Below, piece after piece: positions 22,953-33,371 of a stretch of DNA of 64,000 nucleotides. Every line of letters starts with the position of its first letter. Position 1 is the stretch's first letter. The DNA comes from Thuidium tamariscinum (lineage: Eukaryota > Streptophyta > Bryopsida > Hypnales > Thuidiaceae): the NCBI GenBank assembly GCA_947034885.2, contig OX344749.2:17127501-17191500 (forward strand). The letters run 5' to 3'. The notes below the pieces were generated by a model. That model was not told the origin of the DNA. It saw nothing but the letters and a program-made list of their open reading frames with translations, and ran no database searches. The translations under genes and the position numbers were made by a program.

Positions 22953-23624
22953 TGTACCTGCGTAGAATTGAATTTGATTTTTAGGCCAAATGTGCAAAAC
23001 TAGTATGATTTGAGGAATGTTAAGGCATGTATGTATGCGCCTTTTTTTTAGAAAAAATATAATATTTTGAGACTTTTTAGGGTAGAGAGGATCCATGTTT
23101 TGGAGAAGGATTGAAGTTTTAAGAGTTTGGTCTATGTTTGAACAAGTATGTTGTAAAGTGTATGTATTACAAGGGAAGTTTCTATGTATTGCAATGGGTT
23201 TGATATGGATTGCGATTTGTTTGAAGTATAATGTAAAAACCCTCCCGGTAGCAGTAGGCTCCTGGGCGTGAGTGGGATTACAATATACATATAAAGAAGA
23301 GGTGTCCAAATAGATATTTTTATACAAAAAAATACAATAGAAGAAGTGGGGGTATAGAAGCATACCTCTGGTCTTGGGTTGTATCGTATGTGAGTCTGGA
23401 GGTGGAGGTGTAGACGTGGTATGGCGCCTTTGGATTCGAAATTCTTCTTCTCCAGATGTACTTGGGCGGATGGCGTGTTGAGTTTTACTTGAAGAGCCTG
23501 TGGTCTTCGTGCTACGGGATGACTGTCGGTTTGAAGTAGCTGGGGCCTTGGGCGTCGGGCGCAACCTGGTGTCTTTCACACTACGTCTTGAATCTACCAA
23601 CTTGTCTTGAGGCTTGGTCTTCAT
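22953..23624 (-). other. LINE leader frame with a candidate in-frame intron
   Basis: An ATG at 23,624 opens a Ser/Thr/Lys-rich frame (MKTKPQDKLVDSRR...) in the same frame as ORF1. At about 23,366 it meets a donor-like AGAG|GTATGC. From there to a pyrimidine-rich acceptor (CTACGCAG at about 22,963) the DNA is T-rich and encodes hydrophobic strings unlike either side. Removing it keeps the frame and joins KTRG to TMSDPP. It is either an intron of frame-neutral length or an AT-rich coding insert. The frame start overlaps the stop of the preceding frame as ATGA. Confidence 0.4.
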
Positions 23625-23704
23625 GCAGGTTCATTTGAGTTGGGCAGGTTCCGGTGGAATATGACTGAGTCTTGATGGCGCTGCGGCGTGCTGGTTGGAA
23701 GGAG

Positions 23705-23992
23705 ATGCGGCGTAGGAGCTGGGGTGTGTTGGCAGGATGGAGATGTAGTGCGTTGGGGTGGTGCAGCGCGGGGTCCGGTTGAGGATGAAGGTGCGGCCGG
23801 CCTGGACGGAGGAAATTCGGCGTAGGAAGTGGATGCGGTGCGGGGCCCGACTGGAGATGAAGCTGCGGCGTGCTTGGGTGGAGGAGATTCGGCGCGGTGG
23901 GTGGATGCGACGCGGGGTCCAGTTGAAGGTGGAGCTGCGGCGTGGCTCGATGAAGAAGAATCGGCGCGGTGGGTGGTTTCGGCGCAGGGTCC
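23705..23992 (-). repeat. Four 72-bp tandem repeats in the LINE leader
   Basis: Read on the minus strand in the frame ending at 23,621, four 24-residue units each begin GP. They carry the pattern THRAES/STSYAEF followed by a Pro/Ala/Ser run. The DNA is strongly GC-rich, unlike the AT-rich ORFs downstream. A partial fifth unit lies just upstream. Confidence 0.7.
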
Positions 23993-24069
23993 GGCTGGAG
24001 GTGCGATGTGGGGTCGAGGGGCAGTTGAATCGGCTCGGTGGGCGGATTCGACCGGGGGGCAGTTGAATC

Positions 24070-24819
24070 TCAAGGGTCCGGGGGCAGCTGAATCGCGGAG
24101 TCCGTTGGCACAGGCGGCGTCGCAGGGTCTGTGTGGAGTCGCGGTGAGGTGGCCGTATGTGCCGGTGCTTGCGCAGGGCTGTGATCGAACGGGCTTGCGC
24201 GGGTCGCAGGGTCTATGTGGAGTCGCGGTGAGGTGGCCGTATGTGCCGGTGCTTGCTCAGGGTTGTGATCGAGCTGGCTTGCGCGGGTAGCCTCCAGCAC
24301 TAGAAAGTTGAGATAATTTTGCTGTAGCGATTCGGTGCAGAGGTTCAGAGAGATGTGTACTTCGAGAATGTATCTGGGTTTAGCTAAGCAGCGGCACGAT
24401 GAGCATCCGTTACAATGCATACTAATGAGGAGGCTCTCTTTTGCATTATGCTGTAACACGGTTTTGTGGAGATGATATTTGTTGTTCTTCGTGACCACTG
24501 TGAGTGGCATTCGGTGCTTGTCGATGTGATAGTTTGCATGTTGAACTACCTGTTTGGATATGGGGCGGTGTGTTTGCACTGCCATTGGTAATGGAATGTT
24601 TGTATCTACGTGGGGTGGATAGGGGTAGCTATAGATCTCAGTAACTGAGAGAACACCACTGTTATCGTTTTCTACTTTGAACACACTATGCTCGATCTGC
24701 ATGCTCGGTTTTGGGCGGTCGGGGTGACTTGGGGATGGCGAGGCGGGATTCACTCCTGTGAGCTCCAGTCTTCGAGGATGGCCGATTCGGGATCTTGTTT
24801 CAAGTATCTCAGTCTCCAT
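24070..24819 (-). CDS. Upstream frame of the LINE leader, 249 aa, unknown
   Basis: From ATG 24,819 an open frame runs to TGA at 24,070, ending in the 84-bp repeats. The first 150 residues are not repetitive and read like real protein. They include a Cys cluster, CNGCSSCRC, followed by a beta-rich PRYILEVHISLNL stretch. This is faintly like the zinc-plus-OB arrangement of replication protein A C-terminal domains, but too weak to name. It could be an extra LINE ORF, part of a longer ORF1 split by a frame change in the GC-rich repeats, or unrelated flanking DNA. Confidence 0.35.
   Translation of the reverse strand: METEILETRSRIGHPRRLELTGVNPASPSPSHPDRPKPSMQIEHSVFKVENDNSGVLSVTEIYSYPYPPHVDTNIPLPMAVQTHRPISKQVVQHANYHIDKHRMPLTVVTKNNKYHLHKTVLQHNAKESLLISMHCNGCSSCRCLAKPRYILEVHISLNLCTESLQQNYLNFLVLEATRASQLDHNPEQAPAHTATSPRLHIDPATRASPFDHSPAQAPAHTATSPRLHTDPATPPVPTDSAIQLPPDP
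24119..24286 (-). repeat. Two 84-bp tandem repeats in the LINE leader
   Basis: Two adjacent copies (24,119-24,202 and 24,203-24,286) differ at only a few positions. They encode 28-residue units of the form ATRAS-DH-PAQAPAHTATSP on the minus strand. The period differs from the 72-bp array next door, so the two arose separately. Confidence 0.8.
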
Positions 24820-24830
24820 GCGCACCCTGT

Positions 24831-25381
24831 CTTCCCCAGCCGCTCAGCACAAGACAGGGATGAAGCACTTCATGTGGAGACAACTGAACCACAAAATTCA
24901 GGGATTGAAAAAACATGGGAAAACTGCTATGGACTCTCAGCATAAAACAGTTAAATGGCATATTTCAGAGCGCCAATATTGAAATGCTCAAGTAACTAGA
25001 GTGTTTTTTTTGGCAGGACATTGAATTGAAAACTATACCAGCAATTTCATTGAAATATACCATTCCAAACTTCCAATGAACATGAGATTCTCTACAGTAG
25101 GTATAGGTTACCTCACTTTTAGAGGGGCACGTGGATGACGATTTTCCTCCATTTTCATGACACTGGCCAACATTCACGATGTTTGTCTGATAACTTCCAT
25201 CTACACCAATCCTTATTTGCAAAGCTTTATGCAAAGAAATGTCACAATTTTGGCACCAAACAAGCAAAATGAACAAGAACGGTGTGCCGTGAGGCTATGT
25301 TTGAGGTGAAAAATAATATTAGTTTTATTGCTAAAAAATATTAATATATTAATTAGAGGGAAAATTGAACAAAATTATTAA
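24831..25381. other. Flank of the LINE 5' end
   Basis: No gene. The exact 5' boundary of the LINE lies somewhere near 24.83 kb and I cannot fix it. From about 25,300 the DNA becomes very AT-rich before the CCCTAAAGG repeat. Confidence 0.35.
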
Positions 25382-26306
25382 CCCCTAAAGGACCAAACTG
25401 TGTTTTTTTGGCAACATAGCGATTTTGGGCAACTTACTACGGATGGAATTTTTATTTTTTTTCTTTGAAATTTTCACACAAGATATGCCCGAGGAGAATC
25501 TTGAAGACCCAACAATTTTCATAATTTTGACTCCATGGTCAAAAAGTTATTGCATGATATGTAGTTTTCATTGGTCGACAGGCAACCCAAATTTTTTTAA
25601 TAATTTTTTTAAGAAAAAATTAATAATTTGAAATTGGTTTTTTAGATGCATATATATGCAGAAATCTTTGAATCATTCCATTTTGATTTATGAGATGAAA
25701 GTTATGAGGAGATTTAGTTTGTGGGTAGTTATGGATTCTCTACTCTAAAATAAACTTTGGAAGCCTTTACTTTACTCAATTTTAAATATTTTTGAAAAAA
25801 AATTAAAATTTTGGACGTTGATTGTGTGTCACAACATTACAACCATTGGGATTGGCCTTTTTTGATTCCTTAAATAAATTTTCTAACAATTTAGTATTTT
25901 GAATCACTCTCTACTTTTTTCTACTCATTAATTTTTTCCTAAATGTTGTATAATTTCAAATGATGTGAAGTTTTTTGAGAATGTAGCCAACTTGCCATGA
26001 AGAATGAATCCAAAGAAGTACCACCATTTTGGGCATTTTTTCATAGAAATGTAACCTTGTGAAGTGCAGCTGATCAGTTTTTTGCAAGGACATAAAAAGG
26101 GTTTTTGTCAATTCAAATGCTAATATCTTGCAATCTACACGGTGGAAAGTTTTGAAATTTTTTCCACATCTTTTGACACCAATGTACTAGAAGATCCTAT
26201 GGTTACATGTGTCAAAAAAATGTTTTTTTTCAAAAATTTGGTGGTTGTAGTAGAAATGGCAGTTTTAGTGTGTTTTTGGTGAAGACATAGTCTCTAACCT
26301 TTAGGG
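25382..26306. mobile_element. Non-autonomous repeat with CCCTAAAGG ends, about 925 bp
   Basis: It starts CCCCTAAAGGACC and ends CCTTTAGGG, a short inverted terminal match. The interior recurs inverted at 35.07-36.41 kb and in both arms of the 39.6-40.2 kb palindrome; shared blocks include ATTTTCACACAA and GATGAAAGTTATGAGGAG. A phrase near its right end, GACATAGTCTCTAACC, is the uninterrupted site that holds a MITE in the 35-kb copy. No protein-coding frame of note. Confidence 0.55.
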
Positions 26307-27506
26307 ATGAAAATGAAATAAAATAAAGAACTCAACAAAGTTTGCCCAGGCAACCCTCCTTGACCAGCCAGGGGTCCGTTTAGGTCCTAGACAGCCTCCC
26401 CCCTTAATCAAACAGAGGTCCACCTAGGCAGTCCCTCCTTGCCACGTGCTCCCTGCAAGCAAATGTTTGTTTATGTCATTGTATTGTAGTGTGAATAGGG
26501 TTATAGATAAAATTTGGAAATAAAGATCCAAAACCCACCATAGTCAATGCCATGGACAGAACCAATAAATTGTGCTAGCACACTTGTGGTGCACTCCAAT
26601 GGACAAGTGAAGGAGAGCAGATTTTGGTTTAGCCTGTAGTAACAGGTCAAACACCCAAATTGCTTGTGTTCTGTGTCACAGACTCAATCATTCCCATAAC
26701 CAGTTAAAAAATTCACCAATCTAGCTACTTGGACCAGGAGTTGGACCCCGAGTTGGACCAACCCAGAAATCAATGTACGGGCTTTAGCAAGTCCTTGACT
26801 TTGGGTATAAAGTGAGAAATGATGATCTGCAATCGTTTTTATATGGGCTGCACCAGCTCTCTTTCTTGTGTTTCAGATGGAGTCAATGCCATGTAATGTG
26901 GAGAGCCCTTCGGTCTGTGTAACTTAACAAAGCAAAAGACTTTGTCACTCATTGTTTGTACGTATTTCTTTCCATTGAGTGAATGGTTTATACTTTATAG
27001 AACTCATTAACCACTCCCAGGAAATCGTCCATTCATTTTCTGGGAAAGTTCTTCAATGCAATCAGCTGTAATGCTCAATTACGTGGGTTTGCATGTGCAA
27101 TCGAGCATTATGGATTCTTCATCCAACTTTGTTTTTCCATCCCAAGTGTTTCATCCACTACTTTGATTTTCTTACTCATGATTTATGTGAGGCAATGTCC
27201 CTCATCGTCAAGCATTTTGTGATATAAAGCACCTCCTGGTCGGGCTTGGCCCTCCTCATTGGCCCTATATATATCATGAAATGCCCTCCTCCTTGGGCAT
27301 TGCCCTATACTTCTTGATTATCCATTTTAATAACATGGTTATTTATTTATCTAAAGGTCTAGACGTGCACATAACACTTCATAGCTATTGAGGTAGTGTG
27401 CATTTTTATTTTTATTTGCAAATGCTAAAACATTCCTTTCACAAAGCAATATTTATTTATTTTGTGATGTTGGACACTTACATTGCGCATGAAATTTAGT
27501 AGACTA
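26307..27506. other. Intergenic DNA, no gene seen
   Basis: The stretch is more mixed in base content than its surroundings, and no frame or splice pattern supports a gene. Loose repeats of GGCCCTCCTC and GCCCTATA occur around 27,240-27,310. Confidence 0.4.
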
Positions 27507-27658
27507 CACTACAAGAAAATGGGGGTTAAATGACTTGTTCACAATGATTACACCAACAACAATGATTGCAAAATGACTACAAAATGACTATTTTGCAGTC
27601 ATTGTTGTTGGTGAAGTCATTGTGGACAAGTCATTTATACCCCCATTTTTTTGTAATG
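27507..27658. mobile_element. CACTA (En/Spm) foldback MITE, 152 bp, with CTA duplication
   Basis: The left end is CACTACAAGAAAATGGGGG, the classic plant CACTA terminus. The right end, inverted, reads CATTACAAAAAAATGGGGG. The two halves pair through CAACAACAATGA and TCATTGTTGTTG over most of the length. The 3-bp duplication CTA flanks both ends (27,504-27,506 and 27,659-27,661), as expected for CACTA transposons. It has no coding capacity and depends on a transposase elsewhere. Confidence 0.85.
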
Positions 27659-27661
27659 CTA

Positions 27662-28439
27662 GTATGCACTACCACTACTTTGGCTCTACAATTGATGGTA
27701 TGGAATATTCCACATTCAACAATACTCCATCAATAGCTAATTAAGTAGAGAGGTGGAGACTCAATGTGATGAGCAAGTGCATGATTGCATGAAGGAAAGG
27801 CAATGGACATGAAGGCTATTGAATGTTATACAATTCATAGATGTTAAAGTTGTATGATTTTATATTTGCAAATAAAAAAAAATACTATACTAGCAAATTA
27901 TTGGTCCTTGTTTTTGTTAATACTCTATATGGACCTTGAGTATATTCACAATTCCAAAACCACATGAATACAACTATAATTCATGCCAACCTACCAAAGA
28001 GCATAGTCATAATTTTTCTCAACCTCTTGCTTGATGCATCTTTGCTAAAAAAGACTAAATAATACTCAAGAGCCAAGGGACTAGAGAGCTTTATGGGACA
28101 TAACACCAAGTCTAATAGCGTGTCCATATTTGCACTTTTTGCAAATCTAAGGGTGTAGAACAAGGGATTGCATTATGAATTATAACACTTTTCTGGCTAT
28201 CAAATAAAATGATGACAAATTTGCCTTGAAATTCGCATTACGAGTGGGTGCATGGAAATCATGGATTCCCAGGATTCACGATACCATGGCCAATTCCCAA
28301 GTGTCCAAGGGCCTTCTCCCCGAAGAAAATGCTTGGGATTCACCTACCTTGAAGTCAATTTACACAAGTTCCTACCACTTTTGCCCCTCGGCAGGCCAGC
28401 AGAAAATAAAGTGGTTGTCTTTCCTGAGCATGTTTTCTC
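27662..28439. other. Intergenic DNA, no gene seen
   Basis: No recognisable gene or repeat boundary. A short run (28,230-28,440) is less AT-rich and has overlapping open frames, but no splice pattern or family match. Confidence 0.4.
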
Positions 28440-28441
28440 TA

Positions 28442-28578
28442 AGGTAGTCTGCTCTAAAAGCGACTACGTTCTAAATGCGACCTCTATCTAGGAACCAATG
28501 ACATGTTATTTGAAATATGTACTTTTGTCCATGATGAGTTAGGTAGGCTTAAGTGGTGGCTTTTAGAGCAGACTACCT
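28442..28578. mobile_element. TA-flanked MITE, AGGTAG family, 137 bp
   Basis: AGGTAGTCTGCTCTAAAAGC at the left is matched inverted by GCTTTTAGAGCAGACTACCT at the right without mismatch over 20 bases, and TA flanks both ends. It is the shortest member of the AGGTAG set here. Confidence 0.75.
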
Positions 28579-28889
28579 TAAGTTAAGTTAGACAATGAGA
28601 AAGGGACATCCATGGAGTCCACCAAGCAGCCTGACATTTTCAAAGCCTGCCTGCGTCCGAGTTGAAGCCGGCATGAGAAATCCAGTCAGTTGAAGTGTGG
28701 GTTCTTCACAACCAAGGAAGAATTTCAAGTCAGGGGGAGGGGGGCTTCAGTCTGTTTTCTGACTTGTGCAGACCTCAACCCAGAAAATCCGCTTCAAAGG
28801 GAACTGAACTTGTCCACTGTTTTCTCTGGGTCCTTGGACACACAAGACAAACAGAAAAATAAATAAATAAAAAGTAAGGCCAAATTCAT

Positions 28890-29155
28890 AACCCTACTTT
28901 GGGTCGAGGTGAACTGGCCCCCTGGCTCAGCCACACCAAGTCATTGCAGGGGTGCAGGTAAAAATAAAAGCCCCCCGGCCTATTTTGTGCTCAATTAATT
29001 TACCTACTATGTGCCTCCTCACTGATTTGGGGCCTGTGATTTCAAATATGAAATCAGAATTTGCAAATCTCTTCATGTGTGAAAAATAAAAAAAATTAGC
29101 GTTTTCTGGAGGGGCCAAGTGAGGGGGCCAGGGTAGTTCACAGCGGCCCTAATTT
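28890..29155. repeat. Foldback element, about 260 bp
   Basis: GGTGAACTGGCCCCCTGGCT at the left faces GGGGGCCAGGGTAGTTCAC at the right, inverted with few differences. The interior AATTTGCAAATCTC and GTGTGAAAAATAAAAA recur in a degraded copy at 6.47-6.69 kb. It is likely a MITE; the target duplication was not resolved. Confidence 0.5.
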
Positions 29156-29238
29156 GGTGCCTTGGATTAATCCTCATGGCTTCCAGTGAAATCCAAACAG
29201 CATTCCATCCAACTAGTATCTGGTTACAGACCAGGTTA

Positions 29239-29647
29239 GGGTAGATGGCTCTAAAAGCGACACTTTAAGGGCTGATCCCCTTTTTCATACGTTTGCATGA
29301 ACAGGAATATTTTTAGCTCATTTTTCAGAGAAAGAAAAATGGATGCTGAATGTAACACAGGTGGTTTCATATTTTTTGAATCATTTTTGAATTAGTTATG
29401 AATTTTCAAAGATTTCTGTAGTAGGTACCTATTTGTGACCATAGGTGTCCCATAATCTGTCCCCCTGCAACTACTAAAACGATTTCTGAACTATGGAGGA
29501 AATGATTGGTTCTCAGAATAAAATAAAATAAATTTTTTTGATTCATTCAACAGCGACAGTGATCCATTTAAAGATTAGCTCCCATCCATTTTACAACCAC
29601 CTATGGGGCGGTTCCTAAAAGCTGGTCGGTTTAAGAGCCTCCTACCA
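29239..29647. mobile_element. Probable diverged MITE, AGGGAGGAGG family, about 409 bp
   Basis: The right end GGTTTAAGAGCCTCCTACCA next to TA matches the family end seen at 31.9 kb, and the interior carries the shared phrase TTTCATATTTTTTGAATCAT. The left end, AGGGTAGATGGCTC after TA, is a poor match, so this boundary is less certain. Confidence 0.4.
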
Positions 29648-29721
29648 TATTTGGAGTGCGGACTCACAGAAAGATGGAGTGGAGTTTGGCTTGCCCCAAG
29701 CCGGGAAAGTTCTCGTGATTA

Positions 29722-30131
29722 AGGTTGAGGCACCAAATGTCGACCACGCCCAGTAGCCAACCTGCAGGAGGCCCTATTTCCAATGAAGTCCAGAACATAT
29801 CTCCAAACACACCTTGAATTGCGTGTTTTGGTCCTTTTTGAGGCCAAGACTAATAAGGTAATGACACATGTCCAAATCAGTGAGCGGAAGAAGTGAACAG
29901 AAAGCAATTAAAGCATTATCAGAATTAGGAGACTCTAGACATTGGCTATTGGTCTGGAGTATTTTTTGCTTCCCAAAATTCATTGTAAATTCAGTTTTAG
30001 AAGTAAAATTCTGAAAAATTTTCTATCTCCATATTTCTTATCTTCCTACATGGGAAAAATTTCCACCACCTCAAACTGTGCAAAATCTGCTCTGAAAATG
30101 CTTAAATGGTCAGCTACTGGTGCCTCAACCT
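29722..30131. mobile_element. TA-flanked MITE, AGGTTGAGGCACC subfamily, 410 bp
   Basis: The ends AGGTTGAGGCACC and GGTGCCTCAACCT are perfect inverted matches with TA on both sides. The copy at 35,094-35,502 is the same length and nearly the same sequence in the same orientation, so both are recent insertions of one source. The interior resembles the 6.8-kb element around CTATCTCCATATTTCTTATC. Confidence 0.75.
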
Positions 30132-31077
30132 TACAACTTCCCCCTTGGTCCTGCGCCTTCTGGCTCTCCTTTCTGTGCCTGTTCGTGCTTCTTGTGACTT
30201 TAGTTTTACTTTTAAAAACAAAAACAAATTGCTTCGCCGGGGTCTTCCCTTGGTTTGATGTACTGTTTCCTTTATCAATGGAAATTGTCCATTTGTTAAA
30301 ATTTAGAAATCCAAAAATCCAAACAGCATTTACTCAAATATTGCAGTCAAATCTATTATTAATTAAATGAGGGATTCAGGGCAGATTACTTTGCTTTAGT
30401 TTGGACTGGAGCTTGGACTGCAGAATGTAACTGTATGAAATATGACACAATAGACTGTATGGAATCTAAAGGAATACCATTTCAGATTAGGCATGTCCTC
30501 AAAATAGTTCCCAGACATGGAGTTGGCTTTTCTTTAGAAAATATCTAAAGGGCCACACTCACCACAAGCAGTGTCTCCCCATTTGGGGGGGACTGGGTCG
30601 AGATTTTTGCAAATTCTAGCTTTGACAAACCCTAGAAACCCTACTGAGGAGAAATCGTCTTGGAACACTGAAGGGGATGATGTTGAAACATGTTTCTAGG
30701 TGTGTCTAGTAGTTGTTGGCAATTTTCTGTTGAATCCTGTGCATATCACAATTGGGGGTATCAGAGAGTGAGACTTCAACGGCAATATTCAGTTCTCCTC
30801 CTTCTATTCTGAGCCCTAAGTGGATCCTGAGCCCACAATTCTCTTCCCAAATAAAACCTAAATATCACCTAGAATTTTCAAAGTCTCCTTTCCCTCTTGT
30901 ACGGAAAACAAGTCTTACACTTTTGGAATCCATTTTTATTCTGGCAAAATCTGGAATAATGTATGAGCAGTTTGTTTTTCCAGGTTTTCCACAAACACTG
31001 CTAAATGGCTGCAATTGTCAATATGGCAGTAAGTTAGTCATGTGCTCATGATTTCACCAACCATGCATATAGACATA
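30132..31077. other. Intergenic DNA, no gene seen
   Basis: A 99-residue plus-strand frame (30,752-31,051) lies here but has no family match, no neighbouring exons I can place, and ordinary intergenic base use. I see no other structure. Confidence 0.4.
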
Positions 31078-31348
31078 AGGTAGGTACACCCAAAAGCGCC
31101 ACTTATTCATACTGAGCCTAGTTCCTGCTATTAATGAGTCCAAATTTTTATGTAGTCTTGTTGGCAAGTGAAAGCATGTTCCAACGCACCAAAGAATGCA
31201 GGATTTGGATACCGTATGCAAAAGTTATTAACAGTCAAAGTCTTTCTGAAAGCGCCATCTACAGTCTGGGTACATGATTGATTTCAAAAATGTATGTGCA
31301 CTGTAGATGGCGCTTTTAGGAACAGGGCGCTTTTGGGTGTACCCACCT
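31078..31348. mobile_element. TA-flanked MITE with nested hairpins, 271 bp
   Basis: AGGTAGGTACACCCAAAAGC at the left faces GCTTTTGGGTGTACCCACCT at the right with one mismatch. The match extends outward through the TA to ACATA/TATGT. A second inverted pair lies inside: AGCGCCATCTACAGT and ACTGTAGATGGCGCT. The element would fold as a stem within a stem. Confidence 0.75.
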
Positions 31349-31907
31349 TATGTGGCAGTGCCCCCAGTGGTCTTTTAACAATTCCAGATTTTCATCATTC
31401 CATGACTCTAAAAAAAAGGTTTACCAATTACAGTGCTCATTGTACTACCAAATTTGTCACCAAGTGAATTTGCCCTTCATTGTGGCTCAAAACTCCTCCA
31501 CTTCAGTCTGTGATTTTGTGCTTTACCTGAATTTCTCCCTGGTCTTGCAGCTTGACTTTGGTCACTCACCAATTCAGGAAGTTCCTGTGCACATCCTCTT
31601 CTGTACTCCCCATCCCTTGTGTGGTCAAATGATTTCAATTTCAATCTGATGAAATATTGCAATTTGGCAGTTTCCATTGCAATGGAGTTTGTGAGTTGTC
31701 ACCCTGCATCCCCAATTGAAGAGGATTTTCCATTCCCAACAAATGATGCACACAAGAGCAAGGGCAATGCAAGCAAGGACATTACTACCCAAGAGTGTGC
31801 GGAGCTTCATCAACCTCCAGCTGAGTACAGTAGCTGACTATTTGGCTTCCGTCCTGCATTACCTTGTTTAACCCTGGACTGCCACCAGCTGCTCATAAGA
31901 AGAGGTA
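31349..31907. other. Intergenic DNA, no gene seen
   Basis: Base content is balanced and short frames exist on both strands (31,350-31,649 on plus). None shows splice signals or a recognisable motif. Confidence 0.35.
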
Positions 31908-32234
31908 TAGGAGGAGGCTCTTGAATGGAGCGGGTTCTAAAATGGTGCCCTATCTTAAATGTACAGTACTTGTACATGTTGCATTTTCATAGCCTTCAGC
32001 AGTGTACTGACAGTGTACATTTTAGCTAGGGCACCATTTTAGAGCCCTATGCCCTTTCAACTTTAGAATTTGATAACTAATTCTAGAGAGCTCCAAAAAA
32101 TATGAAACGACTTGGGTTAGATGCCTATTCAAGATATCTTTCAAGGAAAATTCTCTGAAAAATATTTCAAGATGTTTGACCTGCCCAAAATTCTGTTCCA
32201 GCCCTTAGATGGTCGGTTTCTGGGCCTCCTCCCA
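31908..32234. mobile_element. TA-flanked MITE, AGGGAGGAGG family, inverted, 327 bp
   Basis: The left end TAGGAGGAGGCTC and right end GGGCCTCCTCCCA are inverted matches with TA outside each. The interior is the reverse of the 11.9-kb copy and of identical length, including the GTACATTTTAGCTAGGGC block around the internal GTACA hairpin. Confidence 0.7.
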
Positions 32235-33184
32235 TAAACAACAGTTTTTTCATCCACTTCTTTTTAAATGATCTTTCATGTTGAGTTACAAAGAGTATCT
32301 AACTGAGTTTTTAGTCTTACTAATGTTTGTTTTCATGTAGTTGAGAAAGAATTAGAGAAAACGGATGGCAAAATTTGCCATTTTAGTGTATTTTGAGAAG
32401 TTGAGCAAATCTGAAATTTCTCCTTGAAAATGATATTTTCCAAATTTGAGACCAACTAATGAAATGGAGGTCCTCTACTCTAGTTTCTTCTCCAATTTGA
32501 ATTTTGGAAAAATTTGTAAAATTGAATCTTTTATTGCAGTTTGAACTTTGGCTATATTTTTAATGTCCACTGCATCCTAATTATAGATGTACACGGCAAA
32601 TCAATTTACACCATGATGTTTGTCACTGTAATGTTCACACATGGTGAAATTTTCAGATTTTGTGAGATTATTTCTATTTGATATGATTTTTCCTTCCTTT
32701 TTTCTTAAAAAAATTCCAGAAAATACAATTTTCCTCAAAAAAATCTGAAATTTCTGTGAAGTACAGAGGACATGCAGTTTCATCTCTGAAAAATGAAATT
32801 AAAAATGTTCATACACATCTGATTACAAAATGGCAACAAATTGAGTGACGGATAGTGAGCCCTAAACCAGTGGTTAGCAACCCTTTTTTTCCAGCACCAT
32901 GGGGCTAGATTGCACCATTTCAAAATAAATGTATTTTTTTGGCCAAATAAAAGTAATCTTTTTTTGCCAGAAATTTTCAAGTTTTCTCTAAAATATGGAT
33001 GAAGTTGTCAAATTTGGATGAAAAAGTGCATGAATATGATGGAAAAATGTTTGTAAGTCCAAAAGGTGGATGAATGTAGAAACCCAATGTTTCATTGAAT
33101 TTGAAGTGATTGCCATCTTGGCACTTTCTCAAAAAGTAAAAAAAAAGGGCTGGTGGTTATAGGCCCAGTGTTTCAGGGTTAAGT
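32235..33184. other. AT-rich intergenic DNA, no gene seen
   Basis: Nothing beyond short chance frames and several A or T runs. Confidence 0.4.
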
Positions 33185-33371
33185 TATGTCATGTCATTCC
33201 AGGACACAGGTGCTACGAACTTTATCATTACAGCACTGAAATCCCTCAATCTCAGATGTACACACCACTTCAAATTTCTCTCTTTTTTTCACCCTTTTTG
33301 TTCCCCCTTTTTTTCACCCTTTTCTTTTTCCTTTTTTCCCCTCTTTTTTTTTCCCCACCACCTTTTTCCAG

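Larger units (their letters stand above)
13800..24830 (-). mobile_element. Dualen/RandI-like LINE with two endonucleases, about 11 kb
   Basis: This is one minus-strand non-LTR retrotransposon with ORF1 (21,273-22,952) and ORF2 (13,870-21,129), preceded by a repeat-bearing leader. Domain order in ORF2 is 2A, APE, RT, methyltransferase-like segment, RNase H, CCHC, restriction-like endonuclease. Having both an APE and a restriction-like endonuclease is the defining trait of the Dualen (RandI) clade described from Chlamydomonas. The coding strand is rich in A and C and poor in G. I count four nonsense codons and no frameshift between domains, so it is fairly young but probably dead. Its outer ends are uncertain by a few hundred bases: no convincing target-site duplication was found, and the 3' end is placed at an AATAAATAAATAA stretch just after the ORF2 stop. 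Confidence 0.8.

Noticed and set aside
22963-23366. Calling the T-rich stretch simply part of ORF1
   Set aside because: The frame is open, but composition and hydrophobic content differ from both sides and splice motifs bound it. I left it as a candidate intron rather than coding.
13481-25300. A target-site duplication for the LINE
   Set aside because: Short A/T-rich matches exist around both edges but none is long or well placed enough to trust, so the element ends stay approximate.
29719-30370. Frames at 29.7-30.4 kb and the near-identical ones at 35.1-35.6 kb as paralogous genes
   Set aside because: Their similarity is explained by the shared MITE; the frames differ in length and end inside element termini.
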